Origin: a virus
DNA: 62,672 nucleotides
Virus record (IMG/VR): IMGVR_UViG_3300028590_000016
Span: 1-62,672 of that record
Direction: 5' to 3' (one strand)
The translations under genes were made by a program, and so were the position numbers. The notes below the pieces were generated by a model. It made no database searches. It was not told the origin of the DNA and saw only the letters and a program-made list of their open reading frames with translations. Positions 8,704 through 17,862 of the stretch are shown here, in pieces. Within the stretch, counting starts at the first letter, position 1. The number at the start of each line of letters is the position of its first letter.

Positions 8704-9857
8704 AAAACCCCATCCAGTTGATTGTGTCTATCGGCACGCCGACGACTGACAAACAGCTCGAACTCCACATGTCTGAAGAACTCTATGTCCGTGACGTGCC
8801 CCTTGAAGCATCGTATTTAATTGGCGAAGGCGGCACCCCGCCATATTCGTATTCGGTTTCTTCGGGTGCCGAACCTGCGGGTGTGCTGCTTGAATCCGAT
8901 GGGAAATTCACCGGCACGCCGACGACTCAGGGCTACTCCGAGGTATTCGTAGAAGTTTCTGACTCCGCTGCTAACACCTTCGAAACGTGGTTTACGTTTC
9001 AGGTCAAAGGTGGCATCGCGATTCAATCGATCCTGCCATACGCGTGCATCGAACAACCGTATAACGCATTGCTTGTCGCGAAAGGCGGTACGCTGCCGTA
9101 TTCCCTCTGGGAAGTATTCGACGGTGCTCTTCCAGATGGCCTTTCGATCGTAGAAACTGATGGTATCTGGACTATTGAGGGTACGCCCACAGGATCGTGG
9201 GGGACTGGCGCTGAGCTTTTTAGCTTTGGTCTGCGCGTTACTGACGATGCCGGAAATTTCGCCGAGGCTGCGTTCAGACTGCCGGTCTGGAACGAACTAA
9301 CCATCAATACATCTTTCGAGGAGTTCACCTACCTCTGGGCGAATACCGCTTTCAGCAAAACATACTTGCCTGGATGGGGAGTTTTGGGGGCAGACAACCC
9401 CATGCGGAATCTTAGGCAGCCGAGAGTGCAGTTCTCTCTTGATCCTGATTTGGCGACCGATGGTGTTCCTACGGGTATTTCTATCCAACCACTAACCGGC
9501 GTGGTTTCTGGGTTCCCCGCTGCTCCTGGCTTCAACCACGTGTTCGATGTAGTTGCAACCGATGAATTCGGAAATGTCGCCACTCAAACGCAGAACTATC
9601 GCGTGCAGGCTACGGCCACGCCGTATATGATCATCAGTGAACCGTTCGGAGATGGAAGTTCTACACATTTCGAATACGAGACAAGCTACAAGACCGCTTT
9701 CCAAGCAGAAACATTGCGTGAAACTGATGGGTCAGTCTTGGCGAGCACAATCACTCACCCATCGCCAGGAAGCCCGGGGGACAATCTGATTGTGGTTGCT
9801 GACTTCGTATCGCCGCCCAGCATGAATCAGTTCTATTTTTCATTGATCGGCCTCTGA
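8700..9857 (+). CDS. Tail protein with repeated Ig-like domains
   Basis: 385 residues from a TTG that overlaps the tape measure stop, with GAGG 8 to 12 bases upstream. Three He-PIG-type Ig-like units can be seen: GGTPPYSYSV...GTPTTQGYSEVFVEVSD (about 43-92), a second around 120-190 (KGGTLPYSLWEVF...GTPTGSWG), and a third around 225-300. Such domains decorate virions or bind cell-surface sugars. Its place after the tape measure gene suggests a tail-tip or side structure. The C-terminal 80 residues are unrecognised. Confidence 0.7.
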   Translation: MKNPIQLIVSIGTPTTDKQLELHMSEELYVRDVPLEASYLIGEGGTPPYSYSVSSGAEPAGVLLESDGKFTGTPTTQGYSEVFVEVSDSAANTFETWFTFQVKGGIAIQSILPYACIEQPYNALLVAKGGTLPYSLWEVFDGALPDGLSIVETDGIWTIEGTPTGSWGTGAELFSFGLRVTDDAGNFAEAAFRLPVWNELTINTSFEEFTYLWANTAFSKTYLPGWGVLGADNPMRNLRQPRVQFSLDPDLATDGVPTGISIQPLTGVVSGFPAAPGFNHVFDVVATDEFGNVATQTQNYRVQATATPYMIISEPFGDGSSTHFEYETSYKTAFQAETLRETDGSVLASTITHPSPGSPGDNLIVVADFVSPPSMNQFYFSLIGL

Positions 9858-9877
9858 TCTAGGAGTTCCGGATTCTG

Positions 9878-12562
9878 ATGCCCCTCATCTATGCTTCAAT
9901 GGCCCCAACGTCTCTCGGCCCCTCGCTGGCCTTGGAGCTTGGCGGCTTGGTCGTCGTTTCAGAATTTGACAACACCGATAGCAGCCGTACTGCGCGCGCT
10001 ACTATCCCGAGTCTGCAGGTTACCAACGCAGCGATGTCGGCGCGGTTCGAGTGCACTTTCTACGGTGACGGCGCGACCGAAGACTTGGCGTTTGTCGGTC
10101 TCTGTAAGACTGAGCATCCGCCGTCTGTGCAGATCGGCACAAACACATCTAGCGTGGCGCTGGACATCGGGTCTGGCGGCATCTATTTGGACTCGACGTT
10201 AGTCGAGGCTACGCCGCCGATCGCGAAAGAAGACACGGTGGGCGTCTACCTTGACCGCTCGGTGTCGCCTCCTGTTGCCTACTTCTTCGTCAACGGTTCT
10301 TTCTTGGCTTCGGCCGAACTGAGCACGGGCGCGTGGTATCCGGCCGTCTCGCTTGGCAATGCGAAGGCATTCGACCTCAAGGCGTATTTGAACTTCGGCC
10401 AGCGTGCTTTCGAGTACGCTTTGGCGACGGATAGCGGCATCGAGAAGCCTAGCCTTGGCTGGTATCGGACAACGGTACAGCCGGCTCCGGCCTACGTTTC
10501 GTCGATCGAGGGCGGCGGCTATACCACGACGTTCCCTGATTCGCCTGCTGGGCGAACCTTTAACCCGCATCTGCTGAATTCTGGCGGCTTCACGATTACG
10601 CGAAAGTGTCAGGTCTGGACGCAGGGCGGCTCCGCGAGCAACAGTACATTCGCTGAGTTGGAAATCGACAACAGAACGGGGCTGTATGACCGTCTCCTGC
10701 GCGAGGACTGGCGGAACCAGCCTGTGACCGTTGATGTCCACGAAGTCGGCACAGCGTTCAATACGCGGTCTCGTGTCGCTACTGGCATCATCGACAAGAT
10801 CAGGGCCGGCGGCGAAGACACGATTCGTATCGCTATGCGTGACCGCATGGCAGACCTTGAGCGCCCGGTGCAGTTGCGCCCGTTCCCGCCGTACGTCGAC
10901 GATGGTGCCGCGAACCGGCCGCGTCCGATCATTCTTGGCGCCTGTCGCAATGTGCCGCCGCTGCTGTTCGATCAAGAAAACCGCATCTACTCCCTGAGCG
11001 ATCAGGCCGTCACGAATATCACGGCCGTGAGAGACAAGGGCGCGTTGCTGGACCCGCACGGTTTGGAGCCACAGTATTTCCCACGCAACAATCTGATGGA
11101 TTTGGAGCTTCAGACGTTGCCCGAAGGTCTATTGACGGCTGACGTCAGTAGCGAAGGCGATCAAGTCCAGATTCCTGGCGCTGATGATGTGCTTGAAGGC
11201 AAAGGCTCGTTCTCGGATTGGAGCGGTGTCGGCGCCCCGGATGGCTGGACATTCGTGCTCGGCGGTACCGGCGAACTGCTTCGGGTTCCGTACCAGTCGC
11301 CGCAGAACTGGTCGCTCCGGATGCGGACGACGCATACATATAATCCGACGCTTGCCGGCGAAGTCGGTTCCTACATCCGCTACGACGACTATGACCTGAT
11401 CCCGGGCCGAACCTACCGCATTTCGTTCAAAGTCGCGCGCGTAGTCGGCAATCCACCCGAACTTATCGGCGGCATCACTGCTGGCCTGCACGTCAGAACC
11501 GATATCACGGGCGGCGAACTGGGTTCCGTGACGCCGTGGCCGTGGCCGGTCACCGGGCCGACAGGAGCAACACCAGCCGGTGCGCAAGCGAAAACCTTCG
11601 TCTACACCGTCCCGCCAGGTTCGCCGCGCAAGCTCTACTTCATCGCCTCATCGAGCCAGACGGCCGGAGGTGGCGGCAACGGTTCCGCTTTGGTGCAGAT
11701 CCATGCGATCAGTGTCGAGTTGCTGGGAGATGTCCTGCAGTATTTGCCGCTGCAAGGCATCGGTCTGACCGCGTATATGCGGAACATCTTCCAGAACCAC
11801 GGCGGTCTCACACAGGCCGATTGGGATGCCGATGATACCGATTTGATCGACGCCGAAACCGGCTACGCCTTCGGGGTCAACATCCGCGATCCTATGACGA
11901 TCAAAGATGCGGCGGCGATGCCACTGGACACCTACTGCGCGACGCAGTTCGTTGATGCGGCAGGCGCGATCCGGACCCGGCGCTGGCGCGATCCTGCGCT
12001 TGCCAAGGATTCGGAAGTCATCGCGACGTTTGATGTCAGCAACATCGAGTACGGCGTCACGTCCGATATCGACCTCGCGCCCGGACTGACAACTACGATC
12101 GGCGCGCGGAGGAACTGGCAGATCTTCGGTGATTCCGATTTCGTGACCGACTACGTGACCGTCCCAGCCGCGCTTCGGGTGCAGTTCAAGCGCTTGAGCC
12201 AGTTGCAGCTTCCGGCCGCTGGCAGCTTGCCGGCGACGTACCAGTTCGCGGAGCAAGCGCCGCCTCTTGATTCGCTGTTGGACGCACCGGAACAGGCGCA
12301 GACCGAGATTGATCGCGTCGTGCGGCCTTACACCGCTGCTAGGACCGACAGCACCGCCAGAGTCACGATCAACACGCTGCCGCGCTTCGTGACATTCACG
12401 CATCAATATGACGGCCCGCCGCCCACGTATCTGTTCGGAGACATCATCAAAGTGACCTACAACCGTTTCGGACTTGATGCAGGTCAGCAGATGATGGTCT
12501 GGGATACCGCTATGGAACCATACAACCGCCGCATCACGATTTCCGCTTGGGGGAGCAAGTAA
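9878..12562 (+). CDS. Large tail-tip protein with SPRY-like N-terminal domain
   Basis: 894 residues, ATG 9878 with AGGAG at 9861-9865. Residues of about 25-200 have the marks of a SPRY/concanavalin-type fold (TVGVYLDRS, VAYFFVNGSF, WYPAVSLGNA). The rest is strand-rich with DYVTVPAALRVQFKRL and QMMVWDTAMEP segments like those of tip or baseplate hub proteins. It follows the tape measure and Ig-like genes and precedes another tip gene. The SPRY-like part may bind a receptor. Family placement is inferred. Confidence 0.6.
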   Translation: MPLIYASMAPTSLGPSLALELGGLVVVSEFDNTDSSRTARATIPSLQVTNAAMSARFECTFYGDGATEDLAFVGLCKTEHPPSVQIGTNTSSVALDIGSGGIYLDSTLVEATPPIAKEDTVGVYLDRSVSPPVAYFFVNGSFLASAELSTGAWYPAVSLGNAKAFDLKAYLNFGQRAFEYALATDSGIEKPSLGWYRTTVQPAPAYVSSIEGGGYTTTFPDSPAGRTFNPHLLNSGGFTITRKCQVWTQGGSASNSTFAELEIDNRTGLYDRLLREDWRNQPVTVDVHEVGTAFNTRSRVATGIIDKIRAGGEDTIRIAMRDRMADLERPVQLRPFPPYVDDGAANRPRPIILGACRNVPPLLFDQENRIYSLSDQAVTNITAVRDKGALLDPHGLEPQYFPRNNLMDLELQTLPEGLLTADVSSEGDQVQIPGADDVLEGKGSFSDWSGVGAPDGWTFVLGGTGELLRVPYQSPQNWSLRMRTTHTYNPTLAGEVGSYIRYDDYDLIPGRTYRISFKVARVVGNPPELIGGITAGLHVRTDITGGELGSVTPWPWPVTGPTGATPAGAQAKTFVYTVPPGSPRKLYFIASSSQTAGGGGNGSALVQIHAISVELLGDVLQYLPLQGIGLTAYMRNIFQNHGGLTQADWDADDTDLIDAETGYAFGVNIRDPMTIKDAAAMPLDTYCATQFVDAAGAIRTRRWRDPALAKDSEVIATFDVSNIEYGVTSDIDLAPGLTTTIGARRNWQIFGDSDFVTDYVTVPAALRVQFKRLSQLQLPAAGSLPATYQFAEQAPPLDSLLDAPEQAQTEIDRVVRPYTAARTDSTARVTINTLPRFVTFTHQYDGPPPTYLFGDIIKVTYNRFGLDAGQQMMVWDTAMEPYNRRITISAWGSK

Positions 12563-13420
12563 ATGCTGATTTCTAGCGGGAAGGTCAACATGGTGATGGG
12601 GCCGCTGCGCTCATTCGACGGCGACGGCTTCTATATGGGATCGTCGACGCCTGCAACGGATGGACTCCGGGGCACGACAGCAACGGCAGTCTGGCCCGAG
12701 TTGACCTCGACCACGGCGCACTTCATCACGATCACTTTCCAGATCAATCCGGCCCCAACACTGGGGCATCCGCCGCGTCTGTTTGCGCTATTGAATCTGA
12801 CTGGTGCAATCAGGGTAGGCACCATCGTTGAACTTGTCGGGGGCACTAACAACAACCCGACGAACGTCATCGCAACGACAACCGTGCGAGCGCTCCCAGA
12901 CGGTCAGCTCGGCATCTGGCTCTATGTGCAGTCACAGACGCAGGTATGGGATTGGTGGGGCTGGAAGATCTACAACAACGATGGGGAAGGCGCCTACATC
13001 TTTGGCCCTGAAGCAACTACTTTCGGCGAAGTGTTCGGCGATACAATCGATACCTACTGCGCGACCACGATTTCCTCGCAGCTTGTGGACCCGACGCGCA
13101 TCAATCGATCGTCTTACAACCTCGCGCGGAGACTGATGCGGAAACCGTTCCGACAAGTGACCGTTTCCGTACAGCCCGTGGGGTACGACAAGGCATTCAT
13201 CGACCCCACAGGCAATCTGCAGGAATTGAGCTACCGCATGGCTCAAGCCGACTACGTGGCAGTGGTACAGCGTGAGTTCCCGGAAGCAACAGGGATCGCA
13301 AACGCCGACTACGTGCAGTCAACCGCTATGCTCGCCAGGGCAACGAACATCGGCGCAATCGCCAGCGAGGCGCGGAATGACCGCTGGCCGCTGTCGCTGT
13401 CGTTCGAAGAACTACTCTGA
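12563..13420 (+). CDS. Putative tail-tip/baseplate protein
   Basis: 285 residues; ATG 12563 directly follows the TAA of the preceding gene. Not recognised by name. The protein has a strand-rich, aromatic-rich centre (TQVWDWWGWKIYNNDGEG) and a helical C-terminus that includes YRMAQADYVAVVQREF. It is the last plus-strand structural gene and meets the minus-strand block tail to tail, with a nine-base overlap of stops. Function by position only. Confidence 0.6.
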   Translation: MLISSGKVNMVMGPLRSFDGDGFYMGSSTPATDGLRGTTATAVWPELTSTTAHFITITFQINPAPTLGHPPRLFALLNLTGAIRVGTIVELVGGTNNNPTNVIATTTVRALPDGQLGIWLYVQSQTQVWDWWGWKIYNNDGEGAYIFGPEATTFGEVFGDTIDTYCATTISSQLVDPTRINRSSYNLARRLMRKPFRQVTVSVQPVGYDKAFIDPTGNLQELSYRMAQADYVAVVQREFPEATGIANADYVQSTAMLARATNIGAIASEARNDRWPLSLSFEELL

Positions 13421-13708
13421 GTAGAGCGCCATGGGGCGTATGTAGAAGCTGCCCCATTCAGCGGAACCGAACTCATGTGCTGGATTGGTGGCACGCCATT
13501 CGGCCAGATCAGCGATGAAGGCCTCGCTTGCTTTGGCAAGGCCTTCTGCGCTGCGATAATCCAGCCGCATATGTGGTCTACTAAGAGTATGGGATGCGGC
13601 TGCGTCCGCGAACTTCTTGGCCGCCTCCTCGCTGCTGTAGGCGCGCATCACGCATTCCCCACCGTATGGGGCGGACGCAACAACGGCGTAGATAACGCTC
13701 TTCTTCAT
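13412..13708 (-). CDS. Conserved small phage protein, last gene of the minus block
   Basis: 98 residues starting MKKSVIYAVVAS and containing SSEEAAKKFADAAASH, an alpha/beta pattern common in small phage proteins. ATG 13708 overlaps the previous stop as ATGA. It is the most promoter-distal gene of the minus-strand block and converges with the tail operon. No function can be assigned. Confidence 0.65.
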   Translation of the reverse strand: MKKSVIYAVVASAPYGGECVMRAYSSEEAAKKFADAAASHTLSRPHMRLDYRSAEGLAKASEAFIADLAEWRATNPAHEFGSAEWGSFYIRPMALYSE

Positions 13709-13980
13709 CGAAACAGCATCCTATATTCGTAGTTCGGCAGCGAGTGCCCACCCGTCCCCATGGCGACGATGATCCTTTGCTGAGGCAGCGCCGGCTTCTT
13801 GCAGTTCGCCATCTTCTTCGCCAAGCCGGCCTCCCACAGCGCTGAAATATCCGCGACGGACACAGCTCCGTTGCGCACAGCCGTGGCAACGTACTTAGCC
13901 GACCATGCAGAGCATTGCGCGGTTATGGCTGCTGTCGACTGCATCTTCCCCTCGAATAACCAAAGCTTCGACTTGCTCAC
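13705..13980 (-). CDS. Hypothetical protein
   Basis: 91 residues from GTG 13980 (GTGA overlap with the preceding stop). The N-terminal half is alanine-rich and helical (ITAQCSAWSAKYVATAVR); the last 20 residues carry an IIVAMGTGGHSLPNYEYR strand-turn segment. No recognised domain. Retained because both ends are coupled to neighbours. Confidence 0.6.
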   Translation of the reverse strand: MSKSKLWLFEGKMQSTAAITAQCSAWSAKYVATAVRNGAVSVADISALWEAGLAKKMANCKKPALPQQRIIVAMGTGGHSLPNYEYRMLFR

Positions 13981-14501
13981 TTGGTGGCTTCCTGTAGCTC
14001 GATCATCGACGCCTTGGCATTCTTGTAGGCTTCGCAGAACTCAGTGTGCCAGCCAGACTCGCACCTTATCGGCTTCAGCTTGTGCTTGATCGTGCATTTG
14101 TGCGAAAAATTCGGTGAGCGACCACGCATACTGAACTCGAAGTCCCAATCGACGGATCGGTAGATTTCCATCTGCACGTTCAGGGTTCCAATCCACCGCC
14201 GCAGGTTGTCGATTCGTTCGACGACACTCATGGGGCTTGTGTGGCGGGGGCATTCGTCATCGAAGCACGTCACATCGATGCCCAAGTCTTTCTCTTTCGC
14301 TGCGCCAGCCCTATCCAAGGCAGCATGCGCCGAAGCCTCCAACTTCTTCATCCGATCGTAACCACCAGCCAGATCGTCGATACGCTGCGGCACATCCAAA
14401 TCGTCATAGCCGCCCCAATCGTTGAGTTCGGTTTCAGCTACACCCGCCTTCGTAAGTGCGGCATGTGCTCGGGCGCATTCTTCACATTCGTGTTCGGTCA
14501 T
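13977..14501 (-). CDS. Hypothetical cysteine-containing protein
   Basis: 174 residues, ATG 14501 in ATGA overlap. It begins with HECEECARAH, a CxxC that may bind zinc, followed by helical stretches (RMKKLEASAHAALDRAG). Further cysteines (TCFDDECPRH) in the middle could complete a metal site. Function unknown; it lies in the run of small accessory genes. Confidence 0.65.
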   Translation of the reverse strand: MTEHECEECARAHAALTKAGVAETELNDWGGYDDLDVPQRIDDLAGGYDRMKKLEASAHAALDRAGAAKEKDLGIDVTCFDDECPRHTSPMSVVERIDNLRRWIGTLNVQMEIYRSVDWDFEFSMRGRSPNFSHKCTIKHKLKPIRCESGWHTEFCEAYKNAKASMIELQEATK

Positions 14502-14911
14502 TTCGCAGTCCTCGGCCCATCAGGTAGCCGCATGAAGTGAGTGGGGTTGGGGCAGTCTCCCGGCTTTAAGGTGCCTGTGACGCCGAGCGGTATCCACGCC
14601 TGATGCACGAAGTTCCAGTAGCATCGCGGGATGCTGTGCGGTCGATCAGGCCCGGCGACCCAGATATCGACAAGCTCGGCCGTTTCTTTATCGTATTCCT
14701 TGATCGGGCGCCACGGTGACGTGCGTAAATTCCAAGATTCAATGGCCGCCGCCTCTGTCGCCTCGAATGGGCCTGCTGCGCCACATCCATGCAATTGACT
14801 GCCCGTGGACGCATCGCACAAGACTTGGTAGTGCCTTTCGTCTTCGTAAACTCTCGGCGCCTCTCGCGACCCGCAGTGCGGGCATCCCATAATTGGTTCG
14901 TGGTCAGTCAT
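14498..14911 (-). CDS. Lar-like zinc ribbon fused to a DUF551-like domain
   Basis: 137 residues. The N-terminus has GCPHCGSREAP, then CDASTGSQLHGCG and FEATEAAAIESWNLR, the arrangement of the Lar (restriction alleviation) family. The second half has SPWRPI...THFMRLPD, the frame of DUF551. Lar proteins modulate type I restriction; whether this copy does is unknown. A second protein of the same build lies at 19410-19829. Confidence 0.7.
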   Translation of the reverse strand: MTDHEPIMGCPHCGSREAPRVYEDERHYQVLCDASTGSQLHGCGAAGPFEATEAAAIESWNLRTSPWRPIKEYDKETAELVDIWVAGPDRPHSIPRCYWNFVHQAWIPLGVTGTLKPGDCPNPTHFMRLPDGPRTAK

Positions 14912-15272
14912 TGGAAGGCGCCTTTACGCCGATCAACTTGAACAGATTGAAGACGCCGCGCCCTTGCTTGTTAGTGCCGCGCTGGGTGTACTTGCCGGTG
15001 CCGGGCCAGAAGTCCACGATTGGCTTCGTATGCACGATCAGATGCGCGCCATCGTTCTTGGTGTCGAACTGAACTCCAGCACGGCGTAGCAGCTCGGCTG
15101 AGCTATCGCGGTTGCGCGCTCGGCGCTCTTTGCTCTCCTGTTGGCGATCGAACGACTGTTGCTCGCCCCCACAGTCGCCACAGCGAACCGGGTAGCCGCC
15201 GTCCTCACCGAGGAAGACGCCACAGCATTCGCATAGCGTACCGTCGAGCATCATTTCTGCGATTTCACCCAT
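14904..15272 (-). CDS. Hypothetical zinc-finger-like phage protein
   Basis: 122 residues from ATG 15272. The start GEIAEMMLDGTLCECCGVFLG with CGDCGG 18 residues later gives two cysteine pairs suited to a zinc site. The C-terminal half is a compact alpha/beta segment ending GVFNLFKLIGVKA. This type of protein recurs in proteobacterial phages, but no activity is known to me. Confidence 0.7.
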   Translation of the reverse strand: MGEIAEMMLDGTLCECCGVFLGEDGGYPVRCGDCGGEQQSFDRQQESKERRARNRDSSAELLRRAGVQFDTKNDGAHLIVHTKPIVDFWPGTGKYTQRGTNKQGRGVFNLFKLIGVKAPSND

Positions 15273-16011
15273 TGGTCAGTCCTCCCGCTTTCAACAACTG
15301 AGCGATGCGCGTTTCGATCCAAGATGAAACGGATTCTCCCGGCTCGTCGCCGAACATCAGCCCGTCAGCGTCTTTCACCGCTTGTTTGTACGCAGCGGCA
15401 GCACGTAGCCGAAGCCTCAGTTCTTCGGCAAACGGAACCTTCATGAAGTGCTCAGCGCGCTCGGCCATCTTGCCTTTAGCGTGCGATTCCACGTATTCCG
15501 CGAACTCAACGGCTTGGCAGATAGCGACCTCGCGATCTTCAAAGGCGGCATCAGCGGCAAGCGAGGCACCAACATGCGGGCACAGCATCGCATCATCGGC
15601 ACGTGGGCATCCCGGGAATCCCTCTCGGCACTTCGCCCATTCCTCCTTCGGCAGCGAGCAATACGCGCAGGGACCGCCGGAGTTCGCCAATGCAGCACGG
15701 AGCCTATCGTTCTCGGCACGCGATTCAGCAAGTGCGGTCTCTGATTTCCGAAGCTCGTCAACCTTAATGGCATAGTTTTGACGGAGACGCACATGGATGC
15801 TTTCGATGGCATCGCTTTGCCTTTTCCACTTGCGGGCAATTGAGAACGCGAAGTCTCTGCGGCGGCGCTCCTTTGCCAGTTTCTTGGCAAGTCGATCGCG
15901 TTCTTTCACAACCGGTTCGTACTCGGCGTAGAGCATGAAGTCGCCATCTGGCGTGATATCGTATTCCAGATCGTAGCCCCTGAATTCGTAGCGCTTCAAG
16001 TCGCTAGGCAC
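15265..16011 (-). CDS. Coiled-coil hypothetical protein
   Basis: 248 residues from GTG 16011, with GGAGG seven bases upstream. Residues of about 30-110 form a long charged coiled coil (ERDRLAKKLAKERRRRD), followed by a cysteine-bearing segment (GPCAYCSLPKEEWAKC) and a helical C-terminus. No known fold. It lies downstream of the small HTH gene and may be in its operon by chance. Confidence 0.65.
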   Translation of the reverse strand: MPSDLKRYEFRGYDLEYDITPDGDFMLYAEYEPVVKERDRLAKKLAKERRRRDFAFSIARKWKRQSDAIESIHVRLRQNYAIKVDELRKSETALAESRAENDRLRAALANSGGPCAYCSLPKEEWAKCREGFPGCPRADDAMLCPHVGASLAADAAFEDREVAICQAVEFAEYVESHAKGKMAERAEHFMKVPFAEELRLRLRAAAAYKQAVKDADGLMFGDEPGESVSSWIETRIAQLLKAGGLTNG

Positions 16012-16013
16012 TA

Positions 16014-16232
16014 TCAGTCCTCCTTGGGCGCGAATAGCACGAAGCCTACATACTTCGTGTAGCCAAGCTTTTCAGCCAGTGCCGCGCTTATCTCTCGACG
16101 CCGGTTCAGAACATCGCTTAGATACTGCGCGCTAACGCCGATGTGCTTGGCGGCAGCCTTCTGCGAACCTTCGTGGCGCACGATGATGCGGATGTCTTCG
16201 ATCAATACAGACGGAGGAACAAGGCTAGCCAT
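16014..16232 (-). CDS. Small helix-turn-helix (XRE/Cro-like) DNA-binding protein
   Basis: 72 residues from ATG 16232, chosen over the upstream GTG 16238 because GGAG lies seven bases before it. Residues of about 22-50 read GSQKAAAKHIGVSAQYLSDV, a clear helix-turn-helix with the recognition helix SAQYLSDVLNRR. It probably regulates transcription. It is one of two HTH proteins in the window and a candidate for the factor acting at the TAGG-N4-CCTA sites. Confidence 0.75.
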   Translation of the reverse strand: MASLVPPSVLIEDIRIIVRHEGSQKAAAKHIGVSAQYLSDVLNRRREISAALAEKLGYTKYVGFVLFAPKED

Positions 16233-16470
16233 TGCCACTCCCCCCTTTGTGCGCCTTCACCGCATCGGTAGCTGCGCGCTCGATGTTGTCGAGTTGCGTC
16301 CACGCGTCGCGCAGGATTTGCGCCACGTACGAACCAACCGATCTGCCGGCTGCATCAAGAGCATGCCACCCCGGCAAATCGAGCGAGGCAGCATTGTTCA
16401 CAGCCGCCTTGGCCGAAAGCTGCTTGTTCCGCAGCCGCGCGGCGAGGTCAGGCATCGAAAGATCACGCAT
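16225..16470 (-). CDS. Hypothetical helical protein
   Basis: 81 residues, nearly all helical, with MPDLAARLRNKQLSAKAA near the start and a glycine-rich end (KGGSGNG). It overlaps the HTH gene start by 8 bases and the previous gene stop by 8 bases. No recognised domain. Confidence 0.6.
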   Translation of the reverse strand: MRDLSMPDLAARLRNKQLSAKAAVNNAASLDLPGWHALDAAGRSVGSYVAQILRDAWTQLDNIERAATDAVKAHKGGSGNG

Positions 16471-17137
16471 GGGCGAGCTCCTTAGCAGCCTTGCTCACGT
16501 CGTACTGTTCGATGCCCCACACGATCGCGCGCAGGCACCAGATGAAGTCGAACCGGTATTCGTAAAAGTTGTGCTCGTAGAAGTCGACGAACTCGAATTT
16601 GTCGCCACTAAACAAAGCGCTATTGCGCGGCAACGGGAACGTGAAGGCTATGGCTGCGCGAATCGCCGCGTCTTCGCCATCACATGCCGCACCGAGCACT
16701 TCGTTCTGTACCGACTCCCAGCACTCGCGGCGTTGCTCGAAGTCATCCGCCGTGTTGCAGCGGCCACGCCAGCGCTGACGGAAGTCCGTCTTCACCGCTT
16801 GCCGGAACAACTCCTGCGAGAACTCCATGCCGCGATCCGCCTTCGTGCGGAACTGACCCTGTAGCTTCTCGGCCCAATAGCTCGGGTTGATGCGTCCGTC
16901 GCCATCGCGTCGAAAGAAGTCGAACATGTCAGCGATGCGGCTGAACACGTAGGTTCCCATATCGCCGTGAAGGACCAGCACGCCCGGCCATGTCACGATG
17001 TCGAACCAGTAGGCTCTATCGCCCGGCCGCTTGAACTGCAGATGCCGCTGCAGGCCCTCATCGCGCTCAACCGTGAGCACGTGGCCTTTCGTATCCTCTG
17101 CGAACCTTTCCGCAGTGCATGCGTATTTCTCAGTCAT
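16463..17137 (-). CDS. Conserved phage protein of unknown function
   Basis: 224 residues. Aromatic-rich with segments such as DRAYWFDIVTWPGVLVLHGD and MGTYVFSRIADMFDFFR, a pattern I have seen in other phage hypotheticals. The C-terminus (FDFIWCLRAIVWGIEQY) is helical. ATG 17137 lies eight bases inside the preceding gene. No enzymatic motif was recognised. Confidence 0.7.
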   Translation of the reverse strand: MTEKYACTAERFAEDTKGHVLTVERDEGLQRHLQFKRPGDRAYWFDIVTWPGVLVLHGDMGTYVFSRIADMFDFFRRDGDGRINPSYWAEKLQGQFRTKADRGMEFSQELFRQAVKTDFRQRWRGRCNTADDFEQRRECWESVQNEVLGAACDGEDAAIRAAIAFTFPLPRNSALFSGDKFEFVDFYEHNFYEYRFDFIWCLRAIVWGIEQYDVSKAAKELAHA

Positions 17138-17372
17138 CGTCTACTCCCCTTACCAGGATGCTTGATGTTTTGACGCAACTAAGGAATGACCGGAGTGACC
17201 AGATGCGTCTGTGGTGATGGCGCGCTTCTAGCCAATGGAAGCGCACAGCGTCACCCCACCCCTTTCGTGTTGTTCGCTCCAAAACCTCTAAAGTTTGCGT
17301 GCATCTCCTGATTCCGAAGCGATTGCAGAAGATGTCGCCGGGCCGTGGATCAATCCTGGGGTCGCGTTTCAT
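17130..17372 (-). CDS. Small phage protein (RDPRIDPRPGD type)
   Basis: 80 residues from ATG 17372, five bases after the stop of the preceding gene. The N-terminus KRDPRIDPRPGDIFCN and the later WSLRSFLSCVK are typical of a small family common in proteobacterial phages. The open frame extends further upstream, but only the part after ATG 17372 looks like protein; the rest is a shadow of the neighbour. Confidence 0.6.
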   Translation of the reverse strand: MKRDPRIDPRPGDIFCNRFGIRRCTQTLEVLERTTRKGWGDAVRFHWLEARHHHRRIWSLRSFLSCVKTSSILVRGVDDD

Positions 17373-17376
17373 TCGC

Positions 17377-17862
17377 TCACTCTCGCCGCAGAGCCGTGTC
17401 AGCCGCCATGTAGCAGCGCTGCAAGGCATTCTCGGCGTTTCGCAGGCGAATATGGGCCAGCCCGGTTGCTGGCGCCGTGCCGATAGTGCCTTTGACTTCC
17501 AGAAGCGCGGCCGAGAATCTTTCGGCTTGGTTCTGCGCCTTGACCCGATCGACAGTAGCCAGCATGCTAGCCCGCAGCGAGGACGCGATGTCCTTTTGCA
17601 GCGCGGAGATTTCGGCGTTGGCCGCATCCAATTCGGCGCGCAGCTTGCGAAGAAACGGCACGAACTCTTTGACGCTTATGGTCGCGGTTTCGACCTGTGG
17701 GCCATGGAATGCGCCGCCTGCCTTGACAAAATCGGCCAACAACACGGCATCGCTACTCAAGAGCGTCATCCCAGCACCATAGAGTGCTTGGTACGCGGCG
17801 TTGTATGCCCGCACTACCGCATCGTGCTTAGCCCGCGACGTCGCCCCGGTAATATCGGTCAT
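17377..17862 (-). CDS. Hypothetical coiled-coil protein
   Basis: 161 residues from ATG 17862, which overlaps the preceding stop as ATGA. A central coiled coil (RKLRAELDAANAEISALQKD) is flanked by alanine-rich helices. No metal or catalytic motif is visible. Confidence 0.6.
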   Translation of the reverse strand: MTDITGATSRAKHDAVVRAYNAAYQALYGAGMTLLSSDAVLLADFVKAGGAFHGPQVETATISVKEFVPFLRKLRAELDAANAEISALQKDIASSLRASMLATVDRVKAQNQAERFSAALLEVKGTIGTAPATGLAHIRLRNAENALQRCYMAADTALRRE

